Assembly (NCBI GenBank): GCA_965203605.1
Contig: OZ241902.1
Coordinates: 3,844,001 to 3,908,000, forward strand
Origin: JAPOUP01 sp965203605
GTDB lineage: Bacteria > Pseudomonadota > Alphaproteobacteria > Rhodobacterales > Rhodobacteraceae
Length of the DNA: 64,000 nt
Reading direction: 5' to 3'
Shown: in pieces, positions 56,397 to 64,000 of the stretch
Layout: every line of letters begins with the position of its first letter
How positions within the stretch are numbered: the stretch's first letter is position 1
Position numbers and translations under genes: made by a program
The notes under the pieces: model-generated
What the model was told of the DNA's origin: nothing
The model's input: the letters and a program-made list of their open reading frames with translations, nothing else
Databases searched by the model: none

Positions 56397-57380
56397 ATGC
56401 CCGAAGACCGATCGAACCGCTACCGTTATGCGGCCCGCCTCAACGCCTTCAAGGCGACACTTCCACCGGATCAGCGGGATACGCCACACCTGCTTGAAGT
56501 TGCGGCTCGTGTCGGGAGCCTCGACGCTGCTGACCTGAATTTCCCCGACCATGTTTCCGTCGCCAACGAGGCCGAAGTCCGGACCGCCCTTTCAGTCAAC
56601 GATCTGTGCCTGAACGGGCTTGCCATGCGTTACTACGGGGAGCCTGCCTTCGCGATTGGCGCATTTACGAATCCTGATCGTGCGGTCCGACGGAAGGCAA
56701 TTGACCAGACCCGTGAAGCGATTGACATCTGTGCAGGACTTGGCGCTAGACAGCTGACCCTTTGGATGGGGCAGGATGGGTTCGACTACGCTTTCCAGCT
56801 GGACTATTCCCGTGCTTGGGACGAAACCATCGAGGCGATGGCCGAAGTGGCTGACCACAATCGCGAGATAGATATCGCCATTGAATATAAGCCTAACGAG
56901 CCAAGAGCCCATTCGCTCATGCCGGATATCGGAACAACACTTCTGGCCACGAGAGAGCTTGATCGACCCAATGTCGGGGTTACGCTCGACTTCGCCCATG
57001 CACTCTATGCCGATGAGATGCCGGCCCGCACCGCCAGTCTTGTGGCGCACTGTTCCCGCCTGCTTGGCGTTCATCTTAACGATGGCTATGGAAAGCGCGA
57101 TGACGGTCTGATGGTCGGCACCGTACACCCAGTTGCCACGGTGGAACTTTTCGTCGAACTCGACCGCATCGGTTATGGAGGTGTGATCTACTTCGACACA
57201 TTTCCCGATCTATCCGGCTTGGATCCGGTCGAGGAGCTGCGCACGAACATCCAAATGGCGAACCGGTTCGGCGATCTGGCCGAAAGGCTTCGCCAAGACA
57301 GGGGCCTCGCCGCGGCGATAGCCCTTCAGGACGCGGCACTCAGCCAGCGCATCGTCGCCCGTGCGCTCTACGGCGAATGA
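56397..57380 (+). CDS. sugar phosphate isomerase/epimerase (xylose isomerase-like TIM barrel)
   Basis: 327 residues from ATG 56397 behind GGAGAAG. TIM-barrel motifs of the AP_endonuc_2/xylose isomerase-like clan are visible: ICAGLGARQLTLWMGQDGFD, IDIAIEYKPNEPRAHS (metal Glu), NVGVTLDFAHALYADE (Asp, His), LLGVHLNDGYGKRDDGLMVG (His, Asp) and GGVIYFDTFPDLSGLDPVEE. The family isomerises or epimerises ketoses using a divalent metal. L-rhamnose isomerase-like and inosose-type enzymes are alternatives. First gene of a five-gene operon; its stop overlaps the kinase start (ATGA). Confidence 0.8.
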   Translation: MPEDRSNRYRYAARLNAFKATLPPDQRDTPHLLEVAARVGSLDAADLNFPDHVSVANEAEVRTALSVNDLCLNGLAMRYYGEPAFAIGAFTNPDRAVRRKAIDQTREAIDICAGLGARQLTLWMGQDGFDYAFQLDYSRAWDETIEAMAEVADHNREIDIAIEYKPNEPRAHSLMPDIGTTLLATRELDRPNVGVTLDFAHALYADEMPARTASLVAHCSRLLGVHLNDGYGKRDDGLMVGTVHPVATVELFVELDRIGYGGVIYFDTFPDLSGLDPVEELRTNIQMANRFGDLAERLRQDRGLAAAIALQDAALSQRIVARALYGE

Positions 57381-58258
57381 GTGGGATCATCGTCCTCGGT
57401 GCGCTGCACCTCGATGTTGTCGTGGACGCGCCCCGCCTGCCGCGGCTGGACGAAACGCTGCCTGGCACACGCGTGGACTATCGATTTGGCGGTAAAGGCG
57501 GTAACCAGGCTCTGGCGGCGGCACGAATGGGCGCACAGGTTGCGATGGCCGGACGGCTTGGACGCGACAGCGCGGCAAGGACGGTCCGCGCTGCGATGGA
57601 TGAGGCCGGCGTTGCGCATTCACTTGTTCTCGAGACAGCTGCAGCCACCGGGATGAGTGCCGCGATCACGCTTCCCTCAGGCGAGTATTGCGCGGTCACG
57701 GTCCCGGGGGCCAATCTCGACAATGACGGCCACGTTTCGTGGCCTGAGCCACCCTCGGTAGGGCTGCTCCAGAACGAAATCCCGGAGTCCGCGAATCTCG
57801 TCTTTGCCTCACGCCTGCCGCTGGACTGCACGCTGATTGCAAATGCCGCACCAGTGCGCCGTATCCCTGCGATTTTGGCTGAACGGATTGATGTATTGGT
57901 CGTAAACCGGATCGAGGCCGAGGGTCTGACCGGTTGCCGCGATCCTGAAGCCGCCGTGACAGCACTCGCTGGCAGCATACGGGGCGCTATAGTACTGACC
58001 CAAGGTGCCGAAGGCGTGACATTGCTGGAAAATGGCCAGATGACGCATCAAATGGCCCACTCCATGGAGGTTGCGAGCACGCATGGGGCTGGAGATATGT
58101 TTACCGGCGCACTTGCCTCTCGCTTGGCGGCAGGGCATTCGCTTCGGTCGTCATTGCGCTTTGCCCAGGCTGCGGCAGGGCTATTTGTATCTTCGCCTGT
58201 TGACCGGCGGTGGGAGGTCACGCGCGCTGCGGTTGAGACATTCCTTGCCCGCGGTTAG
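57377..58258 (+). CDS. PfkB-family carbohydrate kinase (ribokinase-like)
   Basis: 293 residues. The first signature is YRFGGKGGNQALAAARMGAQ (G-G-K-G-x-N-Q, as in ribokinase). The second is VASTHGAGDMFTGALASRLA with the catalytic base Asp in GAGD. ERIDVLVVNRIEAEGL gives the N-x-x-E motif. The protein phosphorylates a sugar or sugar-derived substrate with ATP. Its start overlaps the isomerase stop, so the two are coupled. The substrate is not evident. Confidence 0.85.
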   Translation: MSGIIVLGALHLDVVVDAPRLPRLDETLPGTRVDYRFGGKGGNQALAAARMGAQVAMAGRLGRDSAARTVRAAMDEAGVAHSLVLETAAATGMSAAITLPSGEYCAVTVPGANLDNDGHVSWPEPPSVGLLQNEIPESANLVFASRLPLDCTLIANAAPVRRIPAILAERIDVLVVNRIEAEGLTGCRDPEAAVTALAGSIRGAIVLTQGAEGVTLLENGQMTHQMAHSMEVASTHGAGDMFTGALASRLAAGHSLRSSLRFAQAAAGLFVSSPVDRRWEVTRAAVETFLARG

Positions 58259-58324
58259 GCGCGATCCGGTGCTTCCGGGGCGGGTGCCAGCTACGCCAGG
58301 AAAGACATGGAGGAGAATGGAACG

Positions 58325-59128
58325 ATGAACAGATTTCAGACAGTGTTCGGAGTGGCCAAGCCGGTCATCGGCATGGTTCATCTTGGTGCGTTGCCGGGGT
58401 CGCCGCTCCATGACGTCAAAGCCGGAATTGACGGTCTGGTCGAGTCGGCGCACTCAGATATTGTCGCTCTCCAGAAGGCCGGTTTCGATGCAGTCATGTT
58501 CGGCAACGAGAATGATCGGCCGTACGAACTTGAAGTCGATGCGGCTTCGACCGCAACTATGGCATTCGTTATCGGGCAGCTCAAGGACAGGATAACGGTG
58601 CCATTTGGTGTCAACGTTCTCTGGGACCCAATTGCGACAGTCGCACTAGCCGCTGCCACCGAAGCGGGTTTCTGCCGGGAGATATTCACGGGCACATATG
58701 CCTCCGACATGGGAATTTGGTCACCTGACGCAGGAAAGGCGATGCGCTATCGTGATCGTCTTGGGTGCCAGAATCTCCTGATGCTTTACAACGTCTCAGC
58801 CGAGTTCGCATACAGTCTCGACCGCCGTTCACTCCCAGACAGGGCCCGCTCCGCTGTTTTCTCGTCGCTTCCCGATGCTGTCCTTGTCTCCGGCACCATT
58901 ACCGGAGAAGCTGCCAGCATGAAAGACCTGGAAGCGGTTAAGGCGGTCCTGCCGGACACGCCGGTCATGGCAAATACTGGCGTCAGGCACGAGACTGTAG
59001 CGGATGTCTTGAAAGTCGCCGACGGCTGTATTGTGGGTTCGGCACTTAAGTACAATGGCGATACATGGAATTCGATTGATCCTGAGCGGGCAAGGGCTTT
59101 CATGAAGCGGGCAAGGAGCGACGGATGA
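58325..59128 (+). CDS. BtpA/SgcQ-family protein
   Basis: 267 residues. GVAKPVIGMVHLGALPGSPL at the N-terminus and DAVMFGNENDRPYELEVD, FGVNVLWDPIATVALAAATE, CREIFTGTYASDMGIWSPDA are hallmarks of BtpA/SgcQ proteins (TIM barrel). The end has VMANTGVRHETVADVLKVAD with GCIVGSALKYNGDTWN. ATG 58325 is preferred since GGAGGAGAA lies just upstream; ATG 58307 is alternative. In E. coli SgcQ belongs to a cryptic sugar operon together with SgcX; the biochemical activity of the family is not established. BtpA of cyanobacteria affects photosystem I. The stop overlaps the peptidase start. Confidence 0.85.
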   Translation: MNRFQTVFGVAKPVIGMVHLGALPGSPLHDVKAGIDGLVESAHSDIVALQKAGFDAVMFGNENDRPYELEVDAASTATMAFVIGQLKDRITVPFGVNVLWDPIATVALAAATEAGFCREIFTGTYASDMGIWSPDAGKAMRYRDRLGCQNLLMLYNVSAEFAYSLDRRSLPDRARSAVFSSLPDAVLVSGTITGEAASMKDLEAVKAVLPDTPVMANTGVRHETVADVLKVADGCIVGSALKYNGDTWNSIDPERARAFMKRARSDG

Positions 59129-60198
59129 CGATCCGTGACCTTTTGACCGATCTAATGGCAGTTCCCGGCCTTTCCGGGCATGAAGATCGTGTGCGTCGGC
59201 GTATTGCCCATCACCTCCAGCCGCTCCCAAGCGCAAGCGATCGGTTAGGTAATCTCTGGCTCACATCCGCAGGCAAAGGTCCAAGCGTGCTTCTGTTTAC
59301 CCATATGGATCAGCTTGGATTTGTGGTTCGAAAGATCGAAGCCGACGGATTTCTGCGGCTCGAGCGGGTCGGTGGTGTGCCAGAGCGTGCGCTTGCGGGT
59401 CAGATGGTTACCATTTGCCTTGGAGAGGGCCGGGACATCGACGGTGTCATCGCCAGCAAGAGCCATCACTCGACAACCCTGGATGAGAGATACAAGGTTG
59501 TCCGCTGTCAGGATCTCTATGTCGATTGTGGCTTGGGCACCCGGGGGGAAGCCGAGGCAGTCGGCATCCGGATCGGCACCCCGGTCGTATACTCTCCCGG
59601 AGGATCAATGTTGGGTAAACACCGTGTGACCGGGCCAGCGATCGATGATCGTGCTGGCTGCGCCGTGCTTATCGAGGTGGCCCGGGTGCTTTCCGACCGA
59701 GAACAGGGTCCGACGGTTCACGTCGCATTTACAACGCAGGAGGAATTCAACCTGCGGGGAGCACAACCACTTGCGCAGCGGCTGCGACCGGATGTTGCCA
59801 TTCAGGTCGATCTCATGCTTGCGACCGATACGCCTGATATGGCCGATCGGGGCGAAATGCGACTGGGTCAGGGACCGGGCATCAGTCTCTATAGTTTCCA
59901 TGGTCGGGGCACATTGAACGGAGTGATCCCACACCCTGCGATGGTCCGTCTTTTCGAAGAAACCGCAACCGCGCTCGGTCTACCGCTCCAGCGTAGTGCC
60001 CAGACTGGAGTTCTGACCGATCTGTCCCATGTCCAGCCTGTTGGCGAAGGCGTCGCCTCGATCGATGTTGGTTTCCCCATGCGTTACTCGCATTCCGCAC
60101 GCGAGGTCGTGGATCTTCGCGATCTTGACGCATTGCGTGATCTATTGGTGGCCGCGCTCGCCCGTATTGGCCCGGGCTTCCGCCTCTCTCGCGACTGA
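59125..60198 (+). CDS. M42-family metallopeptidase (SgcX/FrvX-like)
   Basis: 357 residues. Metal ligands of the M42 family appear in order: LLFTHMDQLGFVVRKIE (His, Asp), GPAIDDRAGCAVLIE (Asp), HVAFTTQEEFNLRGAQP (Glu-Glu catalytic/metal pair), QVDLMLATDTPDM (Asp) and FPMRYSHSAREVVDLRDLDA (His). M42 proteins are aminopeptidases or endoglucanase-annotated enzymes, and SgcX/FrvX members occur inside sugar operons where their true substrate is unknown. It overlaps the sgcQ-like gene by ATGA. Confidence 0.85.
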   Translation: MTIRDLLTDLMAVPGLSGHEDRVRRRIAHHLQPLPSASDRLGNLWLTSAGKGPSVLLFTHMDQLGFVVRKIEADGFLRLERVGGVPERALAGQMVTICLGEGRDIDGVIASKSHHSTTLDERYKVVRCQDLYVDCGLGTRGEAEAVGIRIGTPVVYSPGGSMLGKHRVTGPAIDDRAGCAVLIEVARVLSDREQGPTVHVAFTTQEEFNLRGAQPLAQRLRPDVAIQVDLMLATDTPDMADRGEMRLGQGPGISLYSFHGRGTLNGVIPHPAMVRLFEETATALGLPLQRSAQTGVLTDLSHVQPVGEGVASIDVGFPMRYSHSAREVVDLRDLDALRDLLVAALARIGPGFRLSRD

Positions 60199-60216
60199 AG
60201 ATTGGGATTGGGGCCG

Positions 60217-61731
60217 ATGACGTACACTCTCGGGATCGATATAGGGACATTCGAGTCCAAAGGAGTCCTTGTATGCGCCTCCACAGGCAGGATCATCGCT
60301 CAGGTGGCTCACCCGCATGAAATGCTCATACCCCGGCCTGGCTGGGCGGAACACCGGCCGGAAGAGGATTGGTGGGGCGATACCGTCCGCATCATCCGAC
60401 AGCTCATTGCCGGGAATGGCGTTGATCCAAGCGACATTGGCGCGCTCGCGGTTTCGGCTATCGGTCCCTGTATGCTGCCTGTCGATGCGGATGGGACGCC
60501 GCTCATGAACGGTGTCCTCTACGGGGTGGACACAAGAGCCGACCGGGAGATCGCTTACCTCAATTCCGAAATTGGCGAAGAGAGAATCCTCAAGACCTGT
60601 GGCAATGCCCTGACCTCGCAGTCAGTCGGCCCGAAAATCCTATGGTTCAGGCGAAATCACCCTGACCTGTTTTCCAGAACACACAGGATACTGACGTCGA
60701 CCAGTTTCATCACGTATCGCCTCACCGGCAACTTCGTTATTGATCACTATACGGCTGCAAATTTCAGCCCGCTGTATGACGTGGAGAAGCTTGATTGGTC
60801 AGACGCGCTGACGGACGGGATCATCCCGCTTGAACGGCTGCCGGCCCTGCTGTGGAGCAGCGAGGTAGCGGGCTTCGTCACCGCGAGGGCGGCTGCCGAA
60901 ACCGGGCTTGTTACGGGTACGCCCGTCACCTGTGGCACGATTGACGCGTCGGCGGAAGCCGTTAGCGTCGGCGTTCGCAATCCTGGTGACACCATGATGA
61001 TGTATGGTTCGACCATATTTGTCATCCAGGTGACGGCGATGCCTGTGCGGGATTCGCGTCTCTGGTATGCGCCTTGGCTTTTTCCTGGTCAGCACGCGTC
61101 AATGGCGGGGCTCGCGACCTCGGGCACCCTCACACATTGGTTCCGCGACCAGTTTGCGAGGGAGCTTTGCCGCGAAGAGGCGTTCGCCCGGCTCGCTTCC
61201 GAAGCCGCTCAATCGGTGCCCGGTGCCTATGGTCTGATAATGCTCCCTTATTTCTCAGGTGAGCGGACACCGATTCACGATCCAAAAGCAAAGGGAGTCT
61301 TTTTCGGATTGAATCTGACCCATACCAGGGGCGACCTCTATCGTGCGATGATTGAAGGAATCGCCATGGGCACGTCCCATGTCATCGATACCTACCGTGA
61401 TGTCGACGCCGAACCGGAGCGCGTTCTGGCTGTCGGCGGAGGCACCAAGAACAGGCTCTGGCTGCAATCGACGTCGGATTTCGGCAAGGTGCGTCAGATC
61501 ATCAGCAGAATTTCTGTCGGTGCCAGCTACGGAAACGCATTCCTCGCGGCCCTTGCCATTGGTCAGGTGCGATGGGAAGAAATTGCCGATTGGAATCCGC
61601 CGTCTGAGACGGTCAATCCAGAGCACTCCGATATCCATGAGCGTCACTACAGTCTGTTTCTGCGACTATACGGGCAGACGAAGGACATCGCGGCCGATTT
61701 GAGTGGGGGCAAGGAGGTTTTTGAACAGTAG
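60217..61731 (+). CDS. FGGY-family carbohydrate kinase
   Basis: 504 residues. The N-terminal phosphate-1 motif is TYTLGIDIGTFESKGVLVC. Substrate-domain segments are RPGWAEHRPEEDWWGD, GVLYGVDTRADREIAYLNSE and GNALTSQSVGPKILWFRRN. The C-terminal FGGY signature region is IMLPYFSGERTPIHDPKAKG and the adenosine motif VLAVGGGTKNRLWLQSTSDF. ATG 60217 is used because the phosphate-1 motif follows directly. Xylulokinase-like enzymes are the closest type, but the substrate cannot be fixed. It closes the sugar operon 18 bp after the peptidase gene and is convergent with the DUF932 pseudogene. Confidence 0.85.
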   Translation: MTYTLGIDIGTFESKGVLVCASTGRIIAQVAHPHEMLIPRPGWAEHRPEEDWWGDTVRIIRQLIAGNGVDPSDIGALAVSAIGPCMLPVDADGTPLMNGVLYGVDTRADREIAYLNSEIGEERILKTCGNALTSQSVGPKILWFRRNHPDLFSRTHRILTSTSFITYRLTGNFVIDHYTAANFSPLYDVEKLDWSDALTDGIIPLERLPALLWSSEVAGFVTARAAAETGLVTGTPVTCGTIDASAEAVSVGVRNPGDTMMMYGSTIFVIQVTAMPVRDSRLWYAPWLFPGQHASMAGLATSGTLTHWFRDQFARELCREEAFARLASEAAQSVPGAYGLIMLPYFSGERTPIHDPKAKGVFFGLNLTHTRGDLYRAMIEGIAMGTSHVIDTYRDVDAEPERVLAVGGGTKNRLWLQSTSDFGKVRQIISRISVGASYGNAFLAALAIGQVRWEEIADWNPPSETVNPEHSDIHERHYSLFLRLYGQTKDIAADLSGGKEVFEQ

Positions 61732-61749
61732 GGATGGTCTGCTGGAGTC

Positions 61750-62873
61750 CAGGCCGATACGTGGTGTCGAGCCGGGCGTCCTGCAGCGGCTTTGATCTGG
61801 CGACCGCGGTGATGCCCTGTACGACGTCGAACACGCTTTCGGGCGGCCGACTTTCCTGGCCAACGCCGTCTCGACGATCCTGACCGTCTCCACCCTGGAG
61901 AAACCGTGCTTGCGGAGGAAGTCGGTGCGGTCATCATCGTTGCGGGCGACGATCCGTTCGCGCGCCGCACGGATGCCTCCGACAGAAGGCCGCGGCGAGG
62001 AGTCGGCGAAGCGGGTCAGCGCTGGCGCTGCCTCGTACGCGAAGCGATTGGCGGCGTATTTGGAATGCCGGATGCGGATTTCCTGAAATTCCTCGAAGTC
62101 CCAGAGATTACGGTTCTGGCAGACGGTGCGCAGATAAAAACTGGAGATGCCGAGCGTATTCGCGCCGATTTCGGAGTTCCGGCAAAAGAGCCCCTGAAAT
62201 GGAGGTCTGGCGATCCTTCCGGCAGCTTGCCCGCTTCGATCGGGTTCATGTGGTCGACCAGGAAAAGGAAGACGTCGCGGTCCGAGGCGTAAAGCGTTGT
62301 CGTGTCCTTGGTGATGTCGACTATCGGGCTGTAGACGCCGCTCGACCAGTCGAGCATGCCGGGCACTTTCCAGCACGTATCGCCAGTTCCGTTCTCCGCA
62401 GTCTTCTTCACGGCGGCGAAGAGTTCATGGTTCAAGATGCGACCATAGTCCGGGCCCGTGATGGAGCGCAACTCCGTACGCCCGTCTTCGGTTTCCAGTG
62501 TCTTGATCTGCTCGGCTCGGCGCGACGTGAGCCCGTACTGCAGATTGATGCGGGCGAGCGGCGCCGGAAGCTGGCGCAGATAGGCTGCAGGGGCGCTGAG
62601 CAGGCTTGCGAGTTGGCCAAAGCTCCAATGGGTCGGCGCGACCCGCGCATCGGCGCCCGGCAGAACGAGCGCCAGGTCTTCCTGATCGTCACGCTGCGTC
62701 TCGACGCGGGTCTTCACTGAGGCATGGATCTCTGGCAGGGACAGACAACGCTCGTCATCCGGCCGGGAAAGTCATTCCGAGAAGACGCGGCTTATCCGCT
62801 TTCCGCGGGATACACCGACTTTGTAGCTGTCGCTCGCGTCGCGCCGGCCGTGCGGTGTTTCAGGGTTCGTCAT
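61750..62873 (-). pseudogene. DUF932 (phage/plasmid-like) protein gene, one nonsense and two frameshifts
   Basis: ATG 62873 (TNPETPHGRRDASDSYKVGV) runs to SRVFSE, then TGA near 62772 where related proteins have Trp (SEW). The same frame resumes LSRPDDERCLSLPEIHASVK, TRVETQRDDQEDLALVLPGA and THWSFGQLASLLSAPAAYLR. Near 62190 the frame moves: LFCRNSEIGANTLGISSFYL and RHSKYAANRFAYEAAPALTR follow. Near 61840 it moves again to FDVVQGITAVARSKPLQDAR. DUF932 proteins are common on plasmids, phages and ICEs and their function is poorly known. The gene is clearly decayed. Confidence 0.75.
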
Positions 62874-63372
62874 AGGTCAATCTCTGCGACAGGTCGGCCG
62901 GGAGACTCTCTTGACCTCCAAACCCGCCACGGCGAATCCCGCCGAACTTGTGCTCTCCCGTCCGCAGGAAAACGGAGAATCCTGGCGCAGCGGGAATTCC
63001 GGGACGCTCGCGTTAGGGATGGAGGCCCGTGAGGGGGAAAGCCCATGCGGGGCTTCCGCTTCGCCGACGGCCGAGCCCGTAAGGCGACGCCCTTCTTCTG
63101 GTGATCTGGCCAAAGGTCAATGGTTAACTATAGGGCTGCCCCGACCTGCATCGCCTTGATGGCTTCGATCATGGAAAAGTGTTTTCTCCTCCCAGTTGCC
63201 TGCTTGGCGGTTTGCGGAGTTCCAATCAGCCGGCGTTAGCAGCCGCAGCCTATCTCTGATGTGGCGGTTGCTGTCCTGAACGCGCTGGACGTAGCCGCCG
63301 AAATCGCCCCGGTCCTTCAGTTAAGCCCGCTTATCTTGGCTTGCTGGTTATTTAAGCGAAAGCCTTATTGCT
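62874..63372. other. 499 bp without a supported gene
   Basis: Upstream of the DUF932 remnant. A minus-strand stretch near 63300 could encode GDFGGYVQRVQDSNRHIRDR but has no start or closure I can support. Otherwise nothing is seen. Confidence 0.35.
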
Positions 63373-63488
63373 TAAATTAGGGGGATTATATACTTAACTG
63401 AACATGCAACAAATTATGGGAACAATGATAGTTTTGAACAACAACATGTTGTATTCAATTTGGTTAAGTATATAATCCCCTAAATTAG
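63373..63488. mobile_element. 100-bp MITE with 18-bp perfect ends and 8-bp target duplication
   Basis: GGGGATTATATACTTAAC at 63381-63398 and its exact complement at 63463-63480 bound an AT-rich interior. TAAATTAG is duplicated at 63373-63380 and 63481-63488. The ends resemble the outer end of the IS1595 remnant at 8239 (GGGGACTATATACC), and IS1595 elements make 8-bp duplications, so it is probably an IS1595-derived MITE. Confidence 0.9.
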
Positions 63489-63509
63489 AGCCGAGCGTCA
63501 CAATGGGGT

Positions 63510-64000
63510 ATGAGCGATTCAGACCCCAACCAACGCCTTGGCCGATTTGTGGAAACACCCGTCGCAGGAGAGATGGTGCGTGCATTCGTGCCACCTCCGC
63601 TGCCGCCGTTGCCCCCGATCGACGTGCTGGCGCTTCTTGATCGGCTTAGCCTTGCCGAGTGCGCGATAGGGCGGCTGGACGGCATCACGATGCTGCTGCC
63701 GCGTGAGGAACTCTTCCTCTATATGTATGTCCGCAAGGAAGCGGTTCTTTCCTCGCAGATCGAAGGCACGCAGTCGACGCTCTCCGATCTGTTGCGCTTC
63801 TAAACCGAAGCACAGGCCGGCGATCCGGTCGACGACATCCGCGAGGTCTCGAACTACGTCGATGCAACGATGTATGGGTTGGTACGGCTGCAGGAATTGC
63901 CGCTTTCCCTGCGACTGATCCGCGAGCTTCATGCGCGCCTGCTGCAAAGCGGACGCGGTGGCACCAAGGATCCCGGTGAGTTTCGGTGATCGCAGAACTG
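63510..64000 (+). pseudogene. Fic-family protein, N-terminal part with two in-frame stops (runs off the window)
   Basis: ATG 63510 leads to VRAFVPPPLPPLPPIDVLAL, YMYVRKEAVLSSQIEGTQST and LSDLLRF, the Fic_N domain with the inhibitory-helix-like S-x-x-x-E-G segment (SSQIEGTQ). TAA at 63801-63803 follows, but the frame continues TEAQAGDPVDDIREVSNYVD and RLIRELHARLLQSGRGGTKD, then PGEFR-TGA-SQN, where related proteins read PGEFRRSQNW. Both stops lie where family members have Glu and Arg codons (single-base changes). The HPFxxGN AMP-transfer motif would lie beyond the window. The protein cannot be made in full. Confidence 0.8.

Overview
The window looks like an accessory-rich stretch of an alphaproteobacterial chromosome, probably Rhodobacterales-like. 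Three things point there: an mmcB-type SOS repair gene, a tRNA-His without the extra 5' G (first base pair G-U, discriminator A73), and a secG/pyrG pair with a TerB gene and polyamine-type ABC operon beyond it. Insertion sequences and decayed genes are very dense (IS630, IS5/IS4-superfamily, IS1595, IS110, ISKra4, IS5, IS30 and IS4 material, several MITE-like elements, many frameshifts and in-frame stops). This resembles a genome under relaxed selection, as in host-associated bacteria; that lifestyle is inference.

Layout. 1-3 kb: ATPase tail, broken patatin gene, mmcB, a complete but defective IS630 element, a small conserved protein and tRNA-His. 3-9 kb: a GFA-family gene cut by an IS with its divergent LysR regulator intact, a second IS copy lodged in an IS1595 remnant that itself sits in an AAA ATPase gene, and a frameshifted nucleotidyltransferase-HEPN fusion. 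10-15.5 kb: an RTX protein, lipoprotein and transferrin-binding-like fragments, IS debris and a VapBC-type pair with an operator palindrome. 15.6-28.5 kb: a minus-strand operon for uptake and gamma-glutamylation of a polyamine or amine (ABC transporter, glutamine amidotransferase, PuuA-like ligase, PuuB-like oxidase). It is broken by three tandem IS110 copies, each carrying a duplicated piece of the binding-protein gene and separated by (AG)n tracts of different length. 28.5-36 kb: pyrG and secG, separated by a 5.4 kb insertion of IS remnants, 61-bp-spaced repeats and a lipoprotein gene with an amber codon and a 13-bp tandem repeat upstream.

36-46.5 kb holds the most coherent metabolic locus: a GntR/FCD regulator, an AlgSM1M2Q/LplABC-type oligosaccharide ABC importer, a heparinase II/III-type polysaccharide lyase, a short-chain dehydrogenase and a GH88 unsaturated glucuronyl hydrolase. 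Together they would import oligosaccharides of a uronate-containing polymer (glycosaminoglycan- or alginate-like), depolymerise them, release unsaturated uronate and reduce the product. The binding-protein gene has an in-frame TAG.

46.5-52.7 kb: an IS5 pseudogene and a 4.9 kb composite element bounded by two copies of a short inverted-repeat element and a 9-bp target duplication (CTCAAGACC); it carries a 686-residue RTX protein and an ISKra4 copy. 52.8-55.6 kb: a SWIM-SNF2 helicase. 56.4-61.7 kb: a five-gene sugar operon (isomerase/epimerase, PfkB kinase, BtpA/SgcQ protein, M42 peptidase/SgcX, FGGY kinase). 61.7-64 kb: a decayed DUF932 gene, an IS1595-related MITE and a Fic gene with two stop codons that runs off the end.
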